A stretch of DNA of 64,000 nt from Lachnospiraceae bacterium (lineage in GTDB: Bacteria; Bacillota; Clostridia; Lachnospirales; Lachnospiraceae), in assembly GCA_019423745.1 (NCBI GenBank), contig JAHZAV010000007.1:1-64000 (forward strand), given 5' to 3'. Every line of letters starts with the position of its first letter. The stretch's first letter is position 1. The position numbers and the translations under genes were made by a program. A model generated the notes under the pieces. The model ran no database searches. It was not told the DNA's origin and saw nothing but the letters and a program-made list of their open reading frames with translations. Positions 17,522-26,011 of the stretch are shown piece by piece.

Positions 17522-20265
17522 TCAATTATTTTTCCTTTTCCAGTACCAATAGCTTACTTCCGGTACTGCTACGCACAGGATCATAAAAACTGACAGTATA
17601 ATTGCTGCCGTTGCTGCCGGCCAGCGAAACACAAAATAGTAAATCCTTGCTTTCATATAGAGGGAAAGCAGGAAAAGTGCCGGTACGCCAATGACGATAA
17701 GCAGAATTACAGTCATAAAGAAATACCCCATTCCTTCTCTTACCAACATACCTTTTTGCTGCTTCATCGTCATTCCCAGGCTTTCTAAAACTGCAAACTC
17801 TTTCTGCCTCTCAAGAATCCCCATGGCCATTACGTTAAAATAATTCATCACACCTGCTAAACTCAAAACAGCACTTAAAAAACCAAGTATGAATCGGTTG
17901 CCTTTTACATACCCTTCTGCCTCCTTCTGAAGTGTCTGCCTGCTGATCATAAAAAGCCCGGTTTCTTTATCTTTCTCTCGGATCTGGTTTTCTTTGGAAA
18001 GAATTCTCTGTATTTTCCGTTTTGTCTCATCCTCTCTTTCCTGGTGTATGTTAATCTCCATAAAAACGTCTTTTTTTCGGTCGAAAGCTTTTCAAATCCC
18101 GCCTTGCTGGTTACAAAATACAAAATACCTGGACCATGCCATGCCTGCTTCAGCTTAGGAAATCCTTCAAGCGTGTTATCTATGTAGCCACACAGTATCA
18201 TTTCTGTCCGATTTTTCTCCCATGTTTCTCCCATAAGTTTTTCTCCATCTCCCTCCTCCTCTATCCGGCGCTCTCTTTCTTCCTTCGTCCACAAAGACTG
18301 AAACCATATCGGTTCCCCGATCGCTTCCTCCGCCTGTTTTTGCTTTTCTTTTGATAGAATATGATCTTGTACAAGCAATACTCCCGCTCCATTTTCCAAT
18401 GATTTCATATCCAGCTGCAGAGACTGCTCTTCTGCAAATTCTTTTAGCTGCTCTATCTCTCTGTCCGTCAGGATTTGAATCGTACAACCGCTTGTTTCTA
18501 TGATCATCTGTTCCGTTTCTGCTTCCTCCATATCTTCTATCATAGGTTGAATCCCTCGTTGTGTAAACTCAGCCTCCATATAAGCACCTTCTGTCAGATG
18601 AACACTTCCTTCTTCTGCTTCTGCCGCCTCCAGAAGCTGATTCTTTGTCTCTTTACTGATCGGAGAAAATTCCTCATAATCATTTTCCGATAGCAATCCT
18701 ATCATACTTCCCTCTGTGAGAAACCAATCTTCTCCAGGTTCTCTCCCCAGATATTCTTTTCCCCATCCTTCTGCTTCTGCCCAAGGTGCAAATTCCCCGG
18801 CAATCACAAAATCCGGCATTTTATCGAACACATGAGTATAATCTGTGCCTGCCGTAATGACCACTGTCCCCAACGCTGTTGCCACTCCCAAAAAAAGCGA
18901 AAGAATTGTCCATATAACCCTGCCCCGTGTCCGCAAAAGATTTCTCCACGCCATACGCCAGATTTCCTCTTTTTCTCTCCACACCTTCTTTTTATTTGTA
19001 TTTTCCCAGATTTTCTTTCTGTGCCTGCCCTCATTTTTCTTTTTTTGTGTTCCGGTATAATGCATCGCTTCCAGGCAGGACATTTCTACAGTCCGAAATA
19101 CCACTGCTGCAGCGGCAAATAATGTGACACTCCCCACAAAAAGAACTGCTCCCAGTAAAAATAAAAATGTATGAACTTCCAGACCCTCCCTACCTCCATA
19201 CTGTGACAGATATTGTCTGCCCAGGAAGCCAGGAAGCCATACAGACAGAAGGAACCATGCAATACCGCCACCTGCTGCCATACCACTCAAAAACACAAAA
19301 CCAATCTGGCGAAAGTAAAGTCCCCGGATCTGTCTTTTTGTGGCACCAAGGGTATACAAAAGCCCCATCTGACGAATATCTTCAGCCATAGAAATCCAAA
19401 GAACATTACGGATAAGGAAATATACGGCAGCCAACACTAAAAAAGCAGCAAATCCAGCCATTTCGTAACCTCCCAGGAAGCGATTTACTGCCTCATAAGT
19501 ATAGGTATTTCCTCCTATAAAGCTCTGGGCATCATTTTTCATCTTTACATCATCATAAAGCTTTTCTTCTGCTGTATGTCCATCCATCCAATCCTTCTGA
19601 CTAATCAAAATATCACTGCCGCTTTCCAGGTCTTGCCCCCATATCTTTAGCTTACTTTCTGAAACATAAGCCAAAGCTGTGTGTGATACCGGGTTGGTAT
19701 AGTCCTGATACCACCCGCTTAAATAAAAAGTTTCCTCTACCTGCCGGAAAAGTCCGATTTCCACAGTAAGTACAATTCTCTGTCCCTCTTTTGGCTCTGT
19801 AATTCCCATCTGTTCAAGTACTCTTCGGGAGACCATAATCTCATCTGCTTTTTCCGGATAATGGCCTTTGATATTCGTATAAGCAGGCTTCATCATCTCT
19901 TCCCATGCAGTCTCATCCAGTACTGCAATGTAACCGATTTTTTCTTTTCCGTTGTAAGCACTTCCAACTCCAGCCATGCGGCCTGCTTGTTCGATATAAT
20001 TAAGGCTCTTTATCTTTACATACTGCTCTTTCGTCCCTTCTTTCAAAATAGTAGTAGCTGCCGTCCCCTCTCTCCGGACTGCCCGAAGGTATTCCGCCTG
20101 AATCTTTCCTTTTGCGACCCCAAAAGCCATGGCAAGATTAAAGATTCCCAGCGCCACTGCAAAAAGCAGGATTACATTTCTTCCCCTGCTTCTGGCAGCA
20201 TTTCTCTTTGCAAGAAGATGGATCACAGAAGGATTTCTATCTGAAATATGCCCTCTTTCTATCAT
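17522..20265 (-). pseudogene. FtsX-type ABC transporter permease, frameshifted at an A7 run
   Basis: The main frame (17947-20265) gives an N-terminal helix, an extracellular domain, three helices of a first FtsX domain (about residues 270-395) and a second helix plus extracellular domain. The last three helices are in another frame (17522-18061). The two frames join cleanly if one base is added or lost at the seven-T run on the plus strand (18071-18077), giving ..LSTEKK-DVFMEINIHQ... An intact product would be about 880 residues, normal for this MacB-like antimicrobial peptide exporter family. Its ATPase gene directly upstream is cut by the prophage, so loss of selection is plausible. A sequencing error cannot be excluded. 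Confidence 0.8.
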
Positions 20266-20468
20266 CGGGTTCCAGCCTCCTCTCCCGCCAATTCACGACT
20301 ATCTGCCGTCAGTCGTCCATCTGACATACTGACGATCTGGTCAGCCATCTGTGCCACTTCCTCCTGATGTGTCACCACAATAACCGTCTGGTGGAAACGG
20401 GCCGCGCAAGACTTAAGGAGGTTCATTACTTCCATGCCTGTCTCCGAATCCAGGCTGCCAGTGGGTTG
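20262..20468 (-). pseudogene. ABC transporter ATPase, 3' remnant cut by the prophage
   Basis: Reads PTGSLDSETG (distal end of Walker B and D-loop), VIVVTHQEEVAQMAD (switch His) and SDGRL, then stops with an ATGA overlap to the permease gene. This is the last ~65 residues of a LolD/MacB-type ATPase. The residue before PTG is Gln where the family has Glu (DEPTG), which places the junction at about 20466-20468. The 5' part of the gene should lie at the far end of the prophage, beyond the window. Confidence 0.9.
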
Positions 20469-20486
20469 TGTAATGTTAGTACAACA
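20462..20486. other. left prophage boundary (putative att site inside the ATPase gene)
   Basis: Host coding sequence ends here and is followed by the phage terminator. The exact core cannot be set without the other end. The CCCACTGG..-type stretch coding for PTG is the likely shared segment. A TTGT..ACAA partial inverted repeat (20466-20484) surrounds the junction. Confidence 0.6.
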
Positions 20487-20515
20487 AACCCCGGAACGTC
20501 TTCTTCCGGGGTTTT
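20486..20515 (-). terminator. terminator at the left end of the prophage
   Basis: AAACCCCGGAA (20486-20496) pairs with TTCCGGGGTTT (20504-20514), 7-base loop, overlapping the end of the last phage gene and followed on the minus strand by TTTGTTGT. It stops phage transcription from entering host DNA. Confidence 0.9.
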
Positions 20516-20897
20516 ATTCCTGTATATATTTTTTTATTTCTTCATTCGTCAGCTGTCGCATTGAAAACCAGCAATAAGGACCGCTATTATTGTAAAACAG
20601 CACTACTTTTTCCGGGTTGAAGCCCCCTATAAATTCGTGCCAATTTACCAGCCATTCTTCCATCTCTTTCCCGCTTTCAAATTTTATCTTTACTTTATAT
20701 CCTCCGTCATTATTTTCTACGGAAAAACTTTCAATTCTTCCGTAGTATTCCCGCGTGACTTTCCCTCCTATACTGTTGCTATATACATACTTTATTTTCA
20801 GTGCAAGTCTTTTATTTCTCGCCCACCTTAGAACCCTGCGTAGCTTTGCCGCTGTCAGTTCTTTCCCTTTTAGGCTTCTTTGTTCCGCTAATTCCAT
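20514..20897 (-). CDS. hypothetical phage protein (127 aa)
   Basis: Not recognised. A soluble basic protein with an N-terminal helical stretch (SLKGKELTAAKLRRVLRWARNK) and a beta-rich middle that might be a small ligand or RNA-binding fold. The ribosome site is weak (AAGGG very close to ATG). It is the last gene of the block read from the promoter at 22245-22273 and ends in the boundary terminator. The position next to att suggests a gene expressed in the lysogen. Confidence 0.6.
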   Translation of the reverse strand: MELAEQRSLKGKELTAAKLRRVLRWARNKRLALKIKYVYSNSIGGKVTREYYGRIESFSVENNDGGYKVKIKFESGKEMEEWLVNWHEFIGGFNPEKVVLFYNNSGPYCWFSMRQLTNEEIKKYIQE

Positions 20898-20921
20898 CTG
20901 CCCTTGAAATTCCTTCCTACT

Positions 20922-21152
20922 CTAATTTGTCTTTTTTGCCATCTTGTATATTTCAAATATTTCTGGCACTCCCATTTTTTCTATCATTTTCCTGTTCCAT
21001 TTGAAAATCCCTGTCTGTTCCCTGAAATCATACAGTTCTTTTCTTCCTGTTCTGTCTAACCAGTTCATAAGTTCATATGACCAATTTACCCCGCAGAGCA
21101 TATTTACCCAGTCTTCATGCTCTAATGTCCATCCGCTTATCCTTTCCGCCAT
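20922..21152 (-). CDS. hypothetical phage protein (76 aa)
   Basis: Not recognised. Small, Trp-rich (five Trp) protein with two predicted helices: WVNMLCGVNWSYELMNWLDRTG and MIEKMGVPEIFEIYKMAKK. It has GGAAGGAGG before its start and follows the LysM-like gene closely. Probably part of the same lysogen-expressed operon. Confidence 0.55.
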   Translation of the reverse strand: MAERISGWTLEHEDWVNMLCGVNWSYELMNWLDRTGRKELYDFREQTGIFKWNRKMIEKMGVPEIFEIYKMAKKTN

Positions 21153-21177
21153 CGTTTTTTCCTCCTTCCGGGTGCTT

Positions 21178-21945
21178 TTATTCTATTGGACAGAATATTG
21201 CTTCTCCCGGTATAATTATGTGTATGCTTCTTTCTTCTCCGAACCCGTTTGCCTTGAAATCTCCTATTTCCGTATACTTTGTTCCGTCTCTGTATACTTC
21301 TCTCGCGATCCTCCACAGGCTATCCCCTGGACGCACAAGCATTACCAGGTATCTTTTCCCTGATTTATCCGCGATCTCCTTTTTCTTCTTGTAGTCCTCG
21401 ATAAGTTCATGCAGCCTTTCCTTGATCTTTTCTGTCTCTGCTTTCCGCCGGATCGGGCCTATCTTCTGTATGATCATCTCTTTTACTCTTTCTGCTTTTC
21501 CTTCCGGCTCTCTGTCATGTATCCCCAGATTTATTTTTATATCTTCTATAGTCGGGTTCCACATTGGATCAATGCAGTGTTTCAGTTCGTTCATGTAGTA
21601 ATCTATCGGCGGTTTTTCTTTTTCCTGTCCGCCCTCTAACTGTATGTAGTAATCCGTCATTGTCCATCCCCCGCGTGAAATTACCGCGGCTATTATCTTT
21701 TCTTTGTTCTTCGGTTCTTTGAAGTCTGATACTATTTCCCCTTTTTTATATTTGCTTTCATCCAATTCTTTTATATATTTTTTCGTATCCGTTCCATCGA
21801 CGATGAAGAAACTTCCCCGTTCCTGCGGTTTTTCCCTTAACACGTATTCTATAAATTCGTTCAGTGAGTATTTCCGTTCCAGTTCAATCCTGTAATTCCA
21901 TGTACTATCCCCGTTCGGTTCTGTACTTGTGCATATTTCTTTCAC
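21178..21945 (-). CDS. phage protein with C-terminal LysM-like domain
   Basis: The start is set at GTG 21945, which overlaps the stop of the ribbon-helix-helix gene (GTGA) and has GAGGAG upstream; the frame is open to 21975. The N-terminal ~190 residues are unknown and charged. Residues about 195-250 (YLVMLVRPGDSLWRIAREVY .. IIIPGEAIFCP) look like a LysM module, which normally binds peptidoglycan or, in phage baseplates, assembles structural proteins. No signal peptide or membrane segment is seen, so a cell-wall role would need export by lysis. Translationally coupled to the putative repressor, so probably expressed in the lysogen. Confidence 0.65.
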   Translation of the reverse strand: MKEICTSTEPNGDSTWNYRIELERKYSLNEFIEYVLREKPQERGSFFIVDGTDTKKYIKELDESKYKKGEIVSDFKEPKNKEKIIAAVISRGGWTMTDYYIQLEGGQEKEKPPIDYYMNELKHCIDPMWNPTIEDIKINLGIHDREPEGKAERVKEMIIQKIGPIRRKAETEKIKERLHELIEDYKKKKEIADKSGKRYLVMLVRPGDSLWRIAREVYRDGTKYTEIGDFKANGFGEERSIHIIIPGEAIFCPIE

Positions 21946-22220
21946 TGATCTTCTCTCTCCTCTTCTTTCTTCCACGTCAGTTCTGTTCCTGTATCATTTT
22001 GGTACTTCTCTTTTACCGCCTCCACGATATAGGCATTTACTGACATTCCGGTTTCCTTTGCAATCTCCCTGATCCGCGTTTTCATACCCTTCGGGACCGC
22101 CAGTTCCATCCTGTCATAGTTCTTGTCCCTGTATTTGTTCTTTGCGATCGTTGCCGCTTCTCCGCGCGGAGTGGTGTACTTCCCGCCTCCCGCCGTATTT
22201 TCTTTCTTTTCTGCTGCCAT
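21942..22220 (-). CDS. ribbon-helix-helix DNA-binding protein
   Basis: A 92-residue Arc/CopG-like protein. Residues about 37-72 show the fold: a short strand RMELAVPKG, helix MKTRIREIAKETG, and helix MSVNAYIVEAVKEK. The N-terminus is basic and flexible, the C-terminus acidic. It is expressed from a promoter whose -35 lies inside a copy of the ATACTTCCGTAAGTAT operator, so autoregulation is likely. It is the best candidate to bind all six operators in the window. The start follows AAGGAGG. Confidence 0.8.
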   Translation of the reverse strand: MAAEKKENTAGGGKYTTPRGEAATIAKNKYRDKNYDRMELAVPKGMKTRIREIAKETGMSVNAYIVEAVKEKYQNDTGTELTWKKEEEREDQ

Positions 22221-22244
22221 TCCGGTTTCCTCCTTATTTTCTGT

Positions 22245-22273
22245 ATTATATCACGTTTCTTTTTCTTACGGAA
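22245..22273 (-). promoter_or_regulatory. leftward promoter of the ribbon-helix-helix gene
   Basis: TATAAT (22245-22250), 17-base spacer, TTCCGT as -35 (22268-22273). The -35 sits within operator copy 22265-22277. Confidence 0.65.
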
Positions 22274-22351
22274 GTATACACTTTGCATAAATATACTTCC
22301 GTAAGATTGTATAATCTGCATATTGCTTTTATACTTCCGTAAGTATATAAT
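22265..22351. promoter_or_regulatory. operator cluster A with rightward promoter
   Basis: Three copies of the element: CTTACGGAAGTAT (22265-22277), ATACTTCCGTAAG (22293-22305) and the full 16-mer ATACTTCCGTAAGTAT (22331-22346). The rightward promoter is TTGCTT (22323-22328), a 17-base spacer and TATAAT (22346-22351). The full operator fills the spacer, so binding should shut it off. Confidence 0.8.
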
Positions 22352-22382
22352 ATAATCATCAAAGGAACGGAGGAAAACAAAG

Positions 22383-22667
22383 ATGAAAGAAACATTCACA
22401 CTTTTCGATATCCCAAAACTTATGAGCGCCTTTAAGTGTTCAAGCGCTTTAAACGATCTTCTTCCGGGTTTCCTTTCCCGGTATGATCTTGATCGCATTG
22501 ACGAAACAGAGGACGGTTCCACTGTTTTTGAAACTCTCTGCGGTGGCTATATCAGCATAGAGTTCTTTAATTTCAGCGATCCCCTCTCCCGGTCAGTCTC
22601 GATCCTGTATGAAGAGGGCGGGGATTTTAAGATATTTTCACATGAATTTTTAATGAGTATTGCATAA
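22383..22667 (+). CDS. hypothetical phage protein, only rightward gene of the prophage
   Basis: Not recognised. A 94-residue acidic protein, possibly alpha/beta (MKETFTLFDIPKLMSAF .. VFETLCGGYISIEFFNF .. SVSILYEEGGDFKIFS). It has GGAGG before ATG and a promoter whose spacer is an operator. Opposite orientation to all other phage genes and shared control with the operon at 54408 suggest a regulatory or lysogeny role such as an antirepressor. That is inference. Confidence 0.65.
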   Translation: MKETFTLFDIPKLMSAFKCSSALNDLLPGFLSRYDLDRIDETEDGSTVFETLCGGYISIEFFNFSDPLSRSVSILYEEGGDFKIFSHEFLMSIA

Positions 22668-22673
22668 CTGAAA

Positions 22674-22704
22674 AAATCCCGCGGGCATGACACCCGCGGG
22701 ATTT
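22674..22704. terminator. bidirectional terminator at the end of the late operon
   Basis: AAATCCCGCGGG (22674-22685) pairs with CCCGCGGGATTT (22693-22704), 7-base loop. In the minus direction it is followed by TTTTTT, just after the holin gene. In the plus direction it ends the 22383 gene. Confidence 0.9.
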
Positions 22705-22707
22705 CCT

Positions 22708-23328
22708 TTACTCTTCTTTCTCCGGTGCAGACTGGTTAATCTCGACTTTAATGTTGGTTGCGTTCTGTACAGCCTTTTCTTCGGCTTTCTTCGCCTCCTC
22801 CTGTGTGATTGCTCCCACCTGCTCCATTTTTTCATTGTATACCTTTACCATGCCGTTTTCATCCGGTTCGGTTGCCCCTTCCGGCACGTCGTCCGTGGCA
22901 ATGATTTCCGTCTCCTCTTCCTCTTCTTTTTCTGCGGAAGACATATTATTGTAAATTGCCACTGTAGGCGCTGGCGTGGTCTGCGCTGCTGCTGTCTGCG
23001 CTGCTACTGCTGCGTTTACCTGTGCTTCTCCGGCTTTCATTGCTTCATAGGCGTTCTGAACGATCGCTTTCAGCTGTTCGTCCGTCACTTCGATTTCTGC
23101 TTCATCCGCGATCTCTTTCATAAGTTCAACAACCTTGTCCATTTTCTCTTCCCCGGTGCTGTCCTTCATAAATTCCCGCGCCCATACGACGAACTGTTCC
23201 GCCCACCCGGACAGTTCTTCCAGTTTTTCAGAAGCGCTGGGCGGAATGTTGGGAAGTACATACTTCCCGACCAAAAAAGCCCCTACTGTAACTGCAAGCT
23301 GAATTACAAGAAAAATAATCTCTCCCAT
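22708..23328 (-). CDS. phage holin (LLH-type)
   Basis: A 206-residue protein with one N-terminal transmembrane helix (about 3-22), then PPSASEKLEELSGWAEQFVVWAREFM typical of the phage_holin_LLH family, and a long Ala/Glu-rich tail. It would open the membrane for the endolysin encoded just upstream. The tail is longer than in the phage LLH prototype (about 110-120 residues) and contains a poly-acidic region. Start after AAGGAG. Confidence 0.75.
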   Translation of the reverse strand: MGEIIFLVIQLAVTVGAFLVGKYVLPNIPPSASEKLEELSGWAEQFVVWAREFMKDSTGEEKMDKVVELMKEIADEAEIEVTDEQLKAIVQNAYEAMKAGEAQVNAAVAAQTAAAQTTPAPTVAIYNNMSSAEKEEEEETEIIATDDVPEGATEPDENGMVKVYNEKMEQVGAITQEEAKKAEEKAVQNATNIKVEINQSAPEKEE

Positions 23329-23349
23329 GTTGTTTCTTCTCCTTTCATT

Positions 23350-25047
23350 TTATGCGTTCGGAAGTTTCAGTGTCTGGCCTGCATGGATCACGTCGCTTTT
23401 CAGGCCGTTCAGTGTTTTGATCTCATTGTACCGGCTGCCATCTCCCAGCTGCTTGTCTGCGATTCCCCATAAGGTGTCGCCGCTCTTCACGGTATATGTC
23501 CTTGTCCCGGTTCCCGGAATCCTGATAACCTGTCCGACATTAATGTTGTTCGGGTTCGCGATCCCGTTATACGTTGCCAACTTCTGATATGTGGTCCCGT
23601 ACTTCGCAGCGATACCGGAAAGGGTATCGCCCTTCTTTACGGTGTATGTCTGCTCTCCGCCGGATGTGCTGGCGGAACTTCCAGAAGATGTACTTCCTGC
23701 CCCCGGAATCCTGATAACCTGTCCGACATTAATGTTGTTCGGGTTCGCGATCCCGTTATACGTTGCCAACTTCTGATATGTGGTCCCGTACTTCGCAGCG
23801 ATACCGGAAAGGGTATCGCCCTTCTTTACGGTGTATGTCTGCTCTCCGCTTGAAGTGCTGCCGGAACCGCTGGACGTGCTACCGCTGCCTGCCTTACTTC
23901 CGTTCGTGAGGTTTGTTGCAACGTGGCAATCGTCATTTAATATAATATCGCCACGCATGAGATAATCCGGTCCGTTCAGGTATTTTGCGTCTGTCAGAAC
24001 GGTAAAACCTGCGGATTTCAGCGCCGATCTCATGTTTCCTGTGTACAGGTAAATACTCACATTTTTCAGCTTCTCATTCCCCAGCAGATACCCTGTCGCC
24101 TTTACATTTGCCGCCACGCCGCTGCTGCAATCTGCTTCACACGCTATAGTGATCTGTGCCGGGTCGTAATTGCTCGCTTTCAGGTGTTCCCAGTATGTGT
24201 ATCTCTGACCCTGATCGTAACCGCACAAATTGTTTTTTGCTGCCTTTTCCGCAAGTTCCGCGATTTTCTCCCGCACTTTTGCGTCCGGGTGTCTTAACAC
24301 GCACTTCCACGGGCGACTATACCAGTTTATGATCTGCCACTCAGTACCGGTCTGATCTCCGGCGGTTCCGCCTGTGTATTTGCTTCTTTCGTCATGTCCA
24401 CAATTACTGATCATGTTTTTTCCTCCTTTATTTTCGTTGTTGGTTTCCGTCTGAAACAGCTTTTTTGCGGCGTTGTAAGTGCTGTTTCTTCTGGTTGTAT
24501 ATCTACCCATCACGCTATCAGCCAGCGCCGCAGCGTGAAGAATAGCAAGTGTTATTTGGGCGGCTCCTCCGGCTTTCGCCGCTGCCGCCTTTTCCACTCT
24601 GGATGAAGCCCCCGCTCCTCCCTGATTTTCAAGATCGCAAAAATATATAAGGCTCTGCGGGTCTTCGATTCCCAGCTTTACGCCGTGTTCAACATATGCT
24701 TTTACATCTTCTTCCGCCTGTTCGTCCTGGACCGCCTTTCCCGCAGTCGTTCCCAGTATCTTTGAAATCCTGTTCTTTTCGTCTGCGTCCACGGTCCTTT
24801 TTGACCAATCAGAAGACGTTTTTATCTCCTTCCATAAGTCAGCCCCCAGAATAGTTGTTGCTGTCGTCTGGCCCGTCTCCTCAACAATCTTTTTGAGCAA
24901 AGATAAAGCGCGGTTCCCGTGCCACTGCACTTTCCCCACGCTTAACGCTCCGTTGTCATTCGCATTTACAGAAGTGTAATTCCCTTCATTTCCGAAAATG
25001 ATTTCTGCGGCAGCTGATACGATCTGTTTTTTTGTATTACTGTTCAT
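23350..25047 (-). CDS. modular endolysin with two catalytic regions and three LysM repeats
   Basis: A 565-residue lysin. Residues 1-200 form a lysozyme/transglycosylase-like region (EIIFGNEGNYTSVNANDNG, GKVQWHGNRALSLLKKI). Residues about 215-385 resemble the NlpC/P60-type amidohydrolases of gut Firmicutes phages (SNCGHDERSKYTGG, ADCSSGV with the catalytic Cys, GDIILNDDCHVA with the His). Three LysM modules follow, separated by Ser/Gly/Thr linkers. The first two LysM modules are identical over most of their length. It degrades peptidoglycan at lysis. The frame is intact and it lies between holin-type genes. Confidence 0.88.
   Translation of the reverse strand: MNSNTKKQIVSAAAEIIFGNEGNYTSVNANDNGALSVGKVQWHGNRALSLLKKIVEETGQTTATTILGADLWKEIKTSSDWSKRTVDADEKNRISKILGTTAGKAVQDEQAEEDVKAYVEHGVKLGIEDPQSLIYFCDLENQGGAGASSRVEKAAAAKAGGAAQITLAILHAAALADSVMGRYTTRRNSTYNAAKKLFQTETNNENKGGKNMISNCGHDERSKYTGGTAGDQTGTEWQIINWYSRPWKCVLRHPDAKVREKIAELAEKAAKNNLCGYDQGQRYTYWEHLKASNYDPAQITIACEADCSSGVAANVKATGYLLGNEKLKNVSIYLYTGNMRSALKSAGFTVLTDAKYLNGPDYLMRGDIILNDDCHVATNLTNGSKAGSGSTSSGSGSTSSGEQTYTVKKGDTLSGIAAKYGTTYQKLATYNGIANPNNINVGQVIRIPGAGSTSSGSSASTSGGEQTYTVKKGDTLSGIAAKYGTTYQKLATYNGIANPNNINVGQVIRIPGTGTRTYTVKSGDTLWGIADKQLGDGSRYNEIKTLNGLKSDVIHAGQTLKLPNA
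23513..23849 (-). repeat. 148-bp direct duplication encoding LysM modules 1 and 2
   Basis: Positions 23513-23660 and 23702-23849 appear identical at the DNA level (period 189 bases), inside the endolysin gene. DNA identity over a whole LysM module points to a recent tandem duplication or gene conversion. Confidence 0.85.
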
Positions 25048-25057
25048 TTCCTACACC

Positions 25058-25444
25058 TCACTGTGAACTCATACCGGAAAAGTCTGATAAACTGGACATG
25101 ATTTCCGGGTTGTTCTTTTTGATCTTTTCAAGATTTTCTGCTTTCGACTTCCAGCAGTAGAACGCCACGGCGAACGCTGCTACTCCTCCCGTGAACGTGA
25201 GAAGCGCCGACAGCTGGTAAATGTCCCGTGCGATCACTACCCAGACAGCCACAATAAAAGCCACGTAATACGTGACCATGATTGAAAACACTATGACCTT
25301 TGTTGCCTGGAACTTCTTATCCGGGTTCTTCTCAACCTCCTGTTTTCTCTTTTTTCTGGCTGCCCGGATCGCTTTTCTGTTCAAAATGACCATAATAATT
25401 GCCGCAAGCAGAAAGCCCACGGCAAAACATAAGATTTCTTTCAA
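25058..25444 (-). CDS. small membrane protein of the lysis module
   Basis: A 128-residue protein with an N-terminal helix (about 4-20), a basic loop and two further helices (about 48-72 and 78-97). Its place just before the endolysin gene suggests a second holin or antiholin. No family was recognised. Ribosome site AGGAGG. Confidence 0.55.
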   Translation of the reverse strand: MKEILCFAVGFLLAAIIMVILNRKAIRAARKKRKQEVEKNPDKKFQATKVIVFSIMVTYYVAFIVAVWVVIARDIYQLSALLTFTGGVAAFAVAFYCWKSKAENLEKIKKNNPEIMSSLSDFSGMSSQ

Positions 25445-25456
25445 TTTTTATCCCTC

Positions 25457-26011
25457 CTATGCTCTGGACTCCATGAGTTCCCTTAATTTTTCTATGTCCT
25501 CCATTGCGATTACTTCAAGGTTGTTCATTACCGGTTTTACCTCGCTTTCCATGTAGCCATTTCCTCCCCCTTCTTCATAATCCCCGTACATATCCCAGAA
25601 CGCTTTTGCCTCCATCTCTGACCATGCCTGCATAGGGTTTTTCTTTGTTGATGAATAGTATCTGTACAGTGTCAACATCTGATTTCTCAGGTCATTCACA
25701 GCCCTTCTTTTTAACTCTTCCTGTAGTTCCTTTACGTTCTGTATATTCTTTTCCTGCCGCTCTTTCAGTTCTGCGATATCCTTGTTATATTGCTTCTGGA
25801 TTTCAAGTGACTGCGCCCGCCATTTTGGGTACTGTTCCACCTGCTGTAAAATCCTTTTCAGCTGTTCTTTTTCCTGCTGTTTCTTTCTATAGGCTTTTAT
25901 GATCTCCTTCCTGCATTTCAGATACACTGCCCACAAAAACGCGCCTGCTGCAATGGTATAGGCTATTGTTTCCAGTGTGATCCCTCCGAACACTCTTATA
26001 AAATGGTCCAC
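25457..26011 (-). CDS. membrane-anchored coiled-coil phage protein
   Basis: A 184-residue protein with one transmembrane helix (about 13-33) and a long coiled coil rich in Gln, Glu and Lys (about 38-110), then a soluble tail. It overlaps the end of the reverse transcriptase gene by one base, so it is coupled to it. The layout (anchor plus coiled coil) resembles lysis-associated or spanin-like proteins of phages, but no family is recognised. Confidence 0.55.
   Translation of the reverse strand: MDHFIRVFGGITLETIAYTIAAGAFLWAVYLKCRKEIIKAYRKKQQEKEQLKRILQQVEQYPKWRAQSLEIQKQYNKDIAELKERQEKNIQNVKELQEELKRRAVNDLRNQMLTLYRYYSSTKKNPMQAWSEMEAKAFWDMYGDYEEGGGNGYMESEVKPVMNNLEVIAMEDIEKLRELMESRA

Noticed and set aside
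24394..24606. Rightward reading frames inside phage genes (for example this one)
   Set aside because: They lie opposite well-supported genes with conserved motifs, lack ribosome binding sites and have no family-like sequence.
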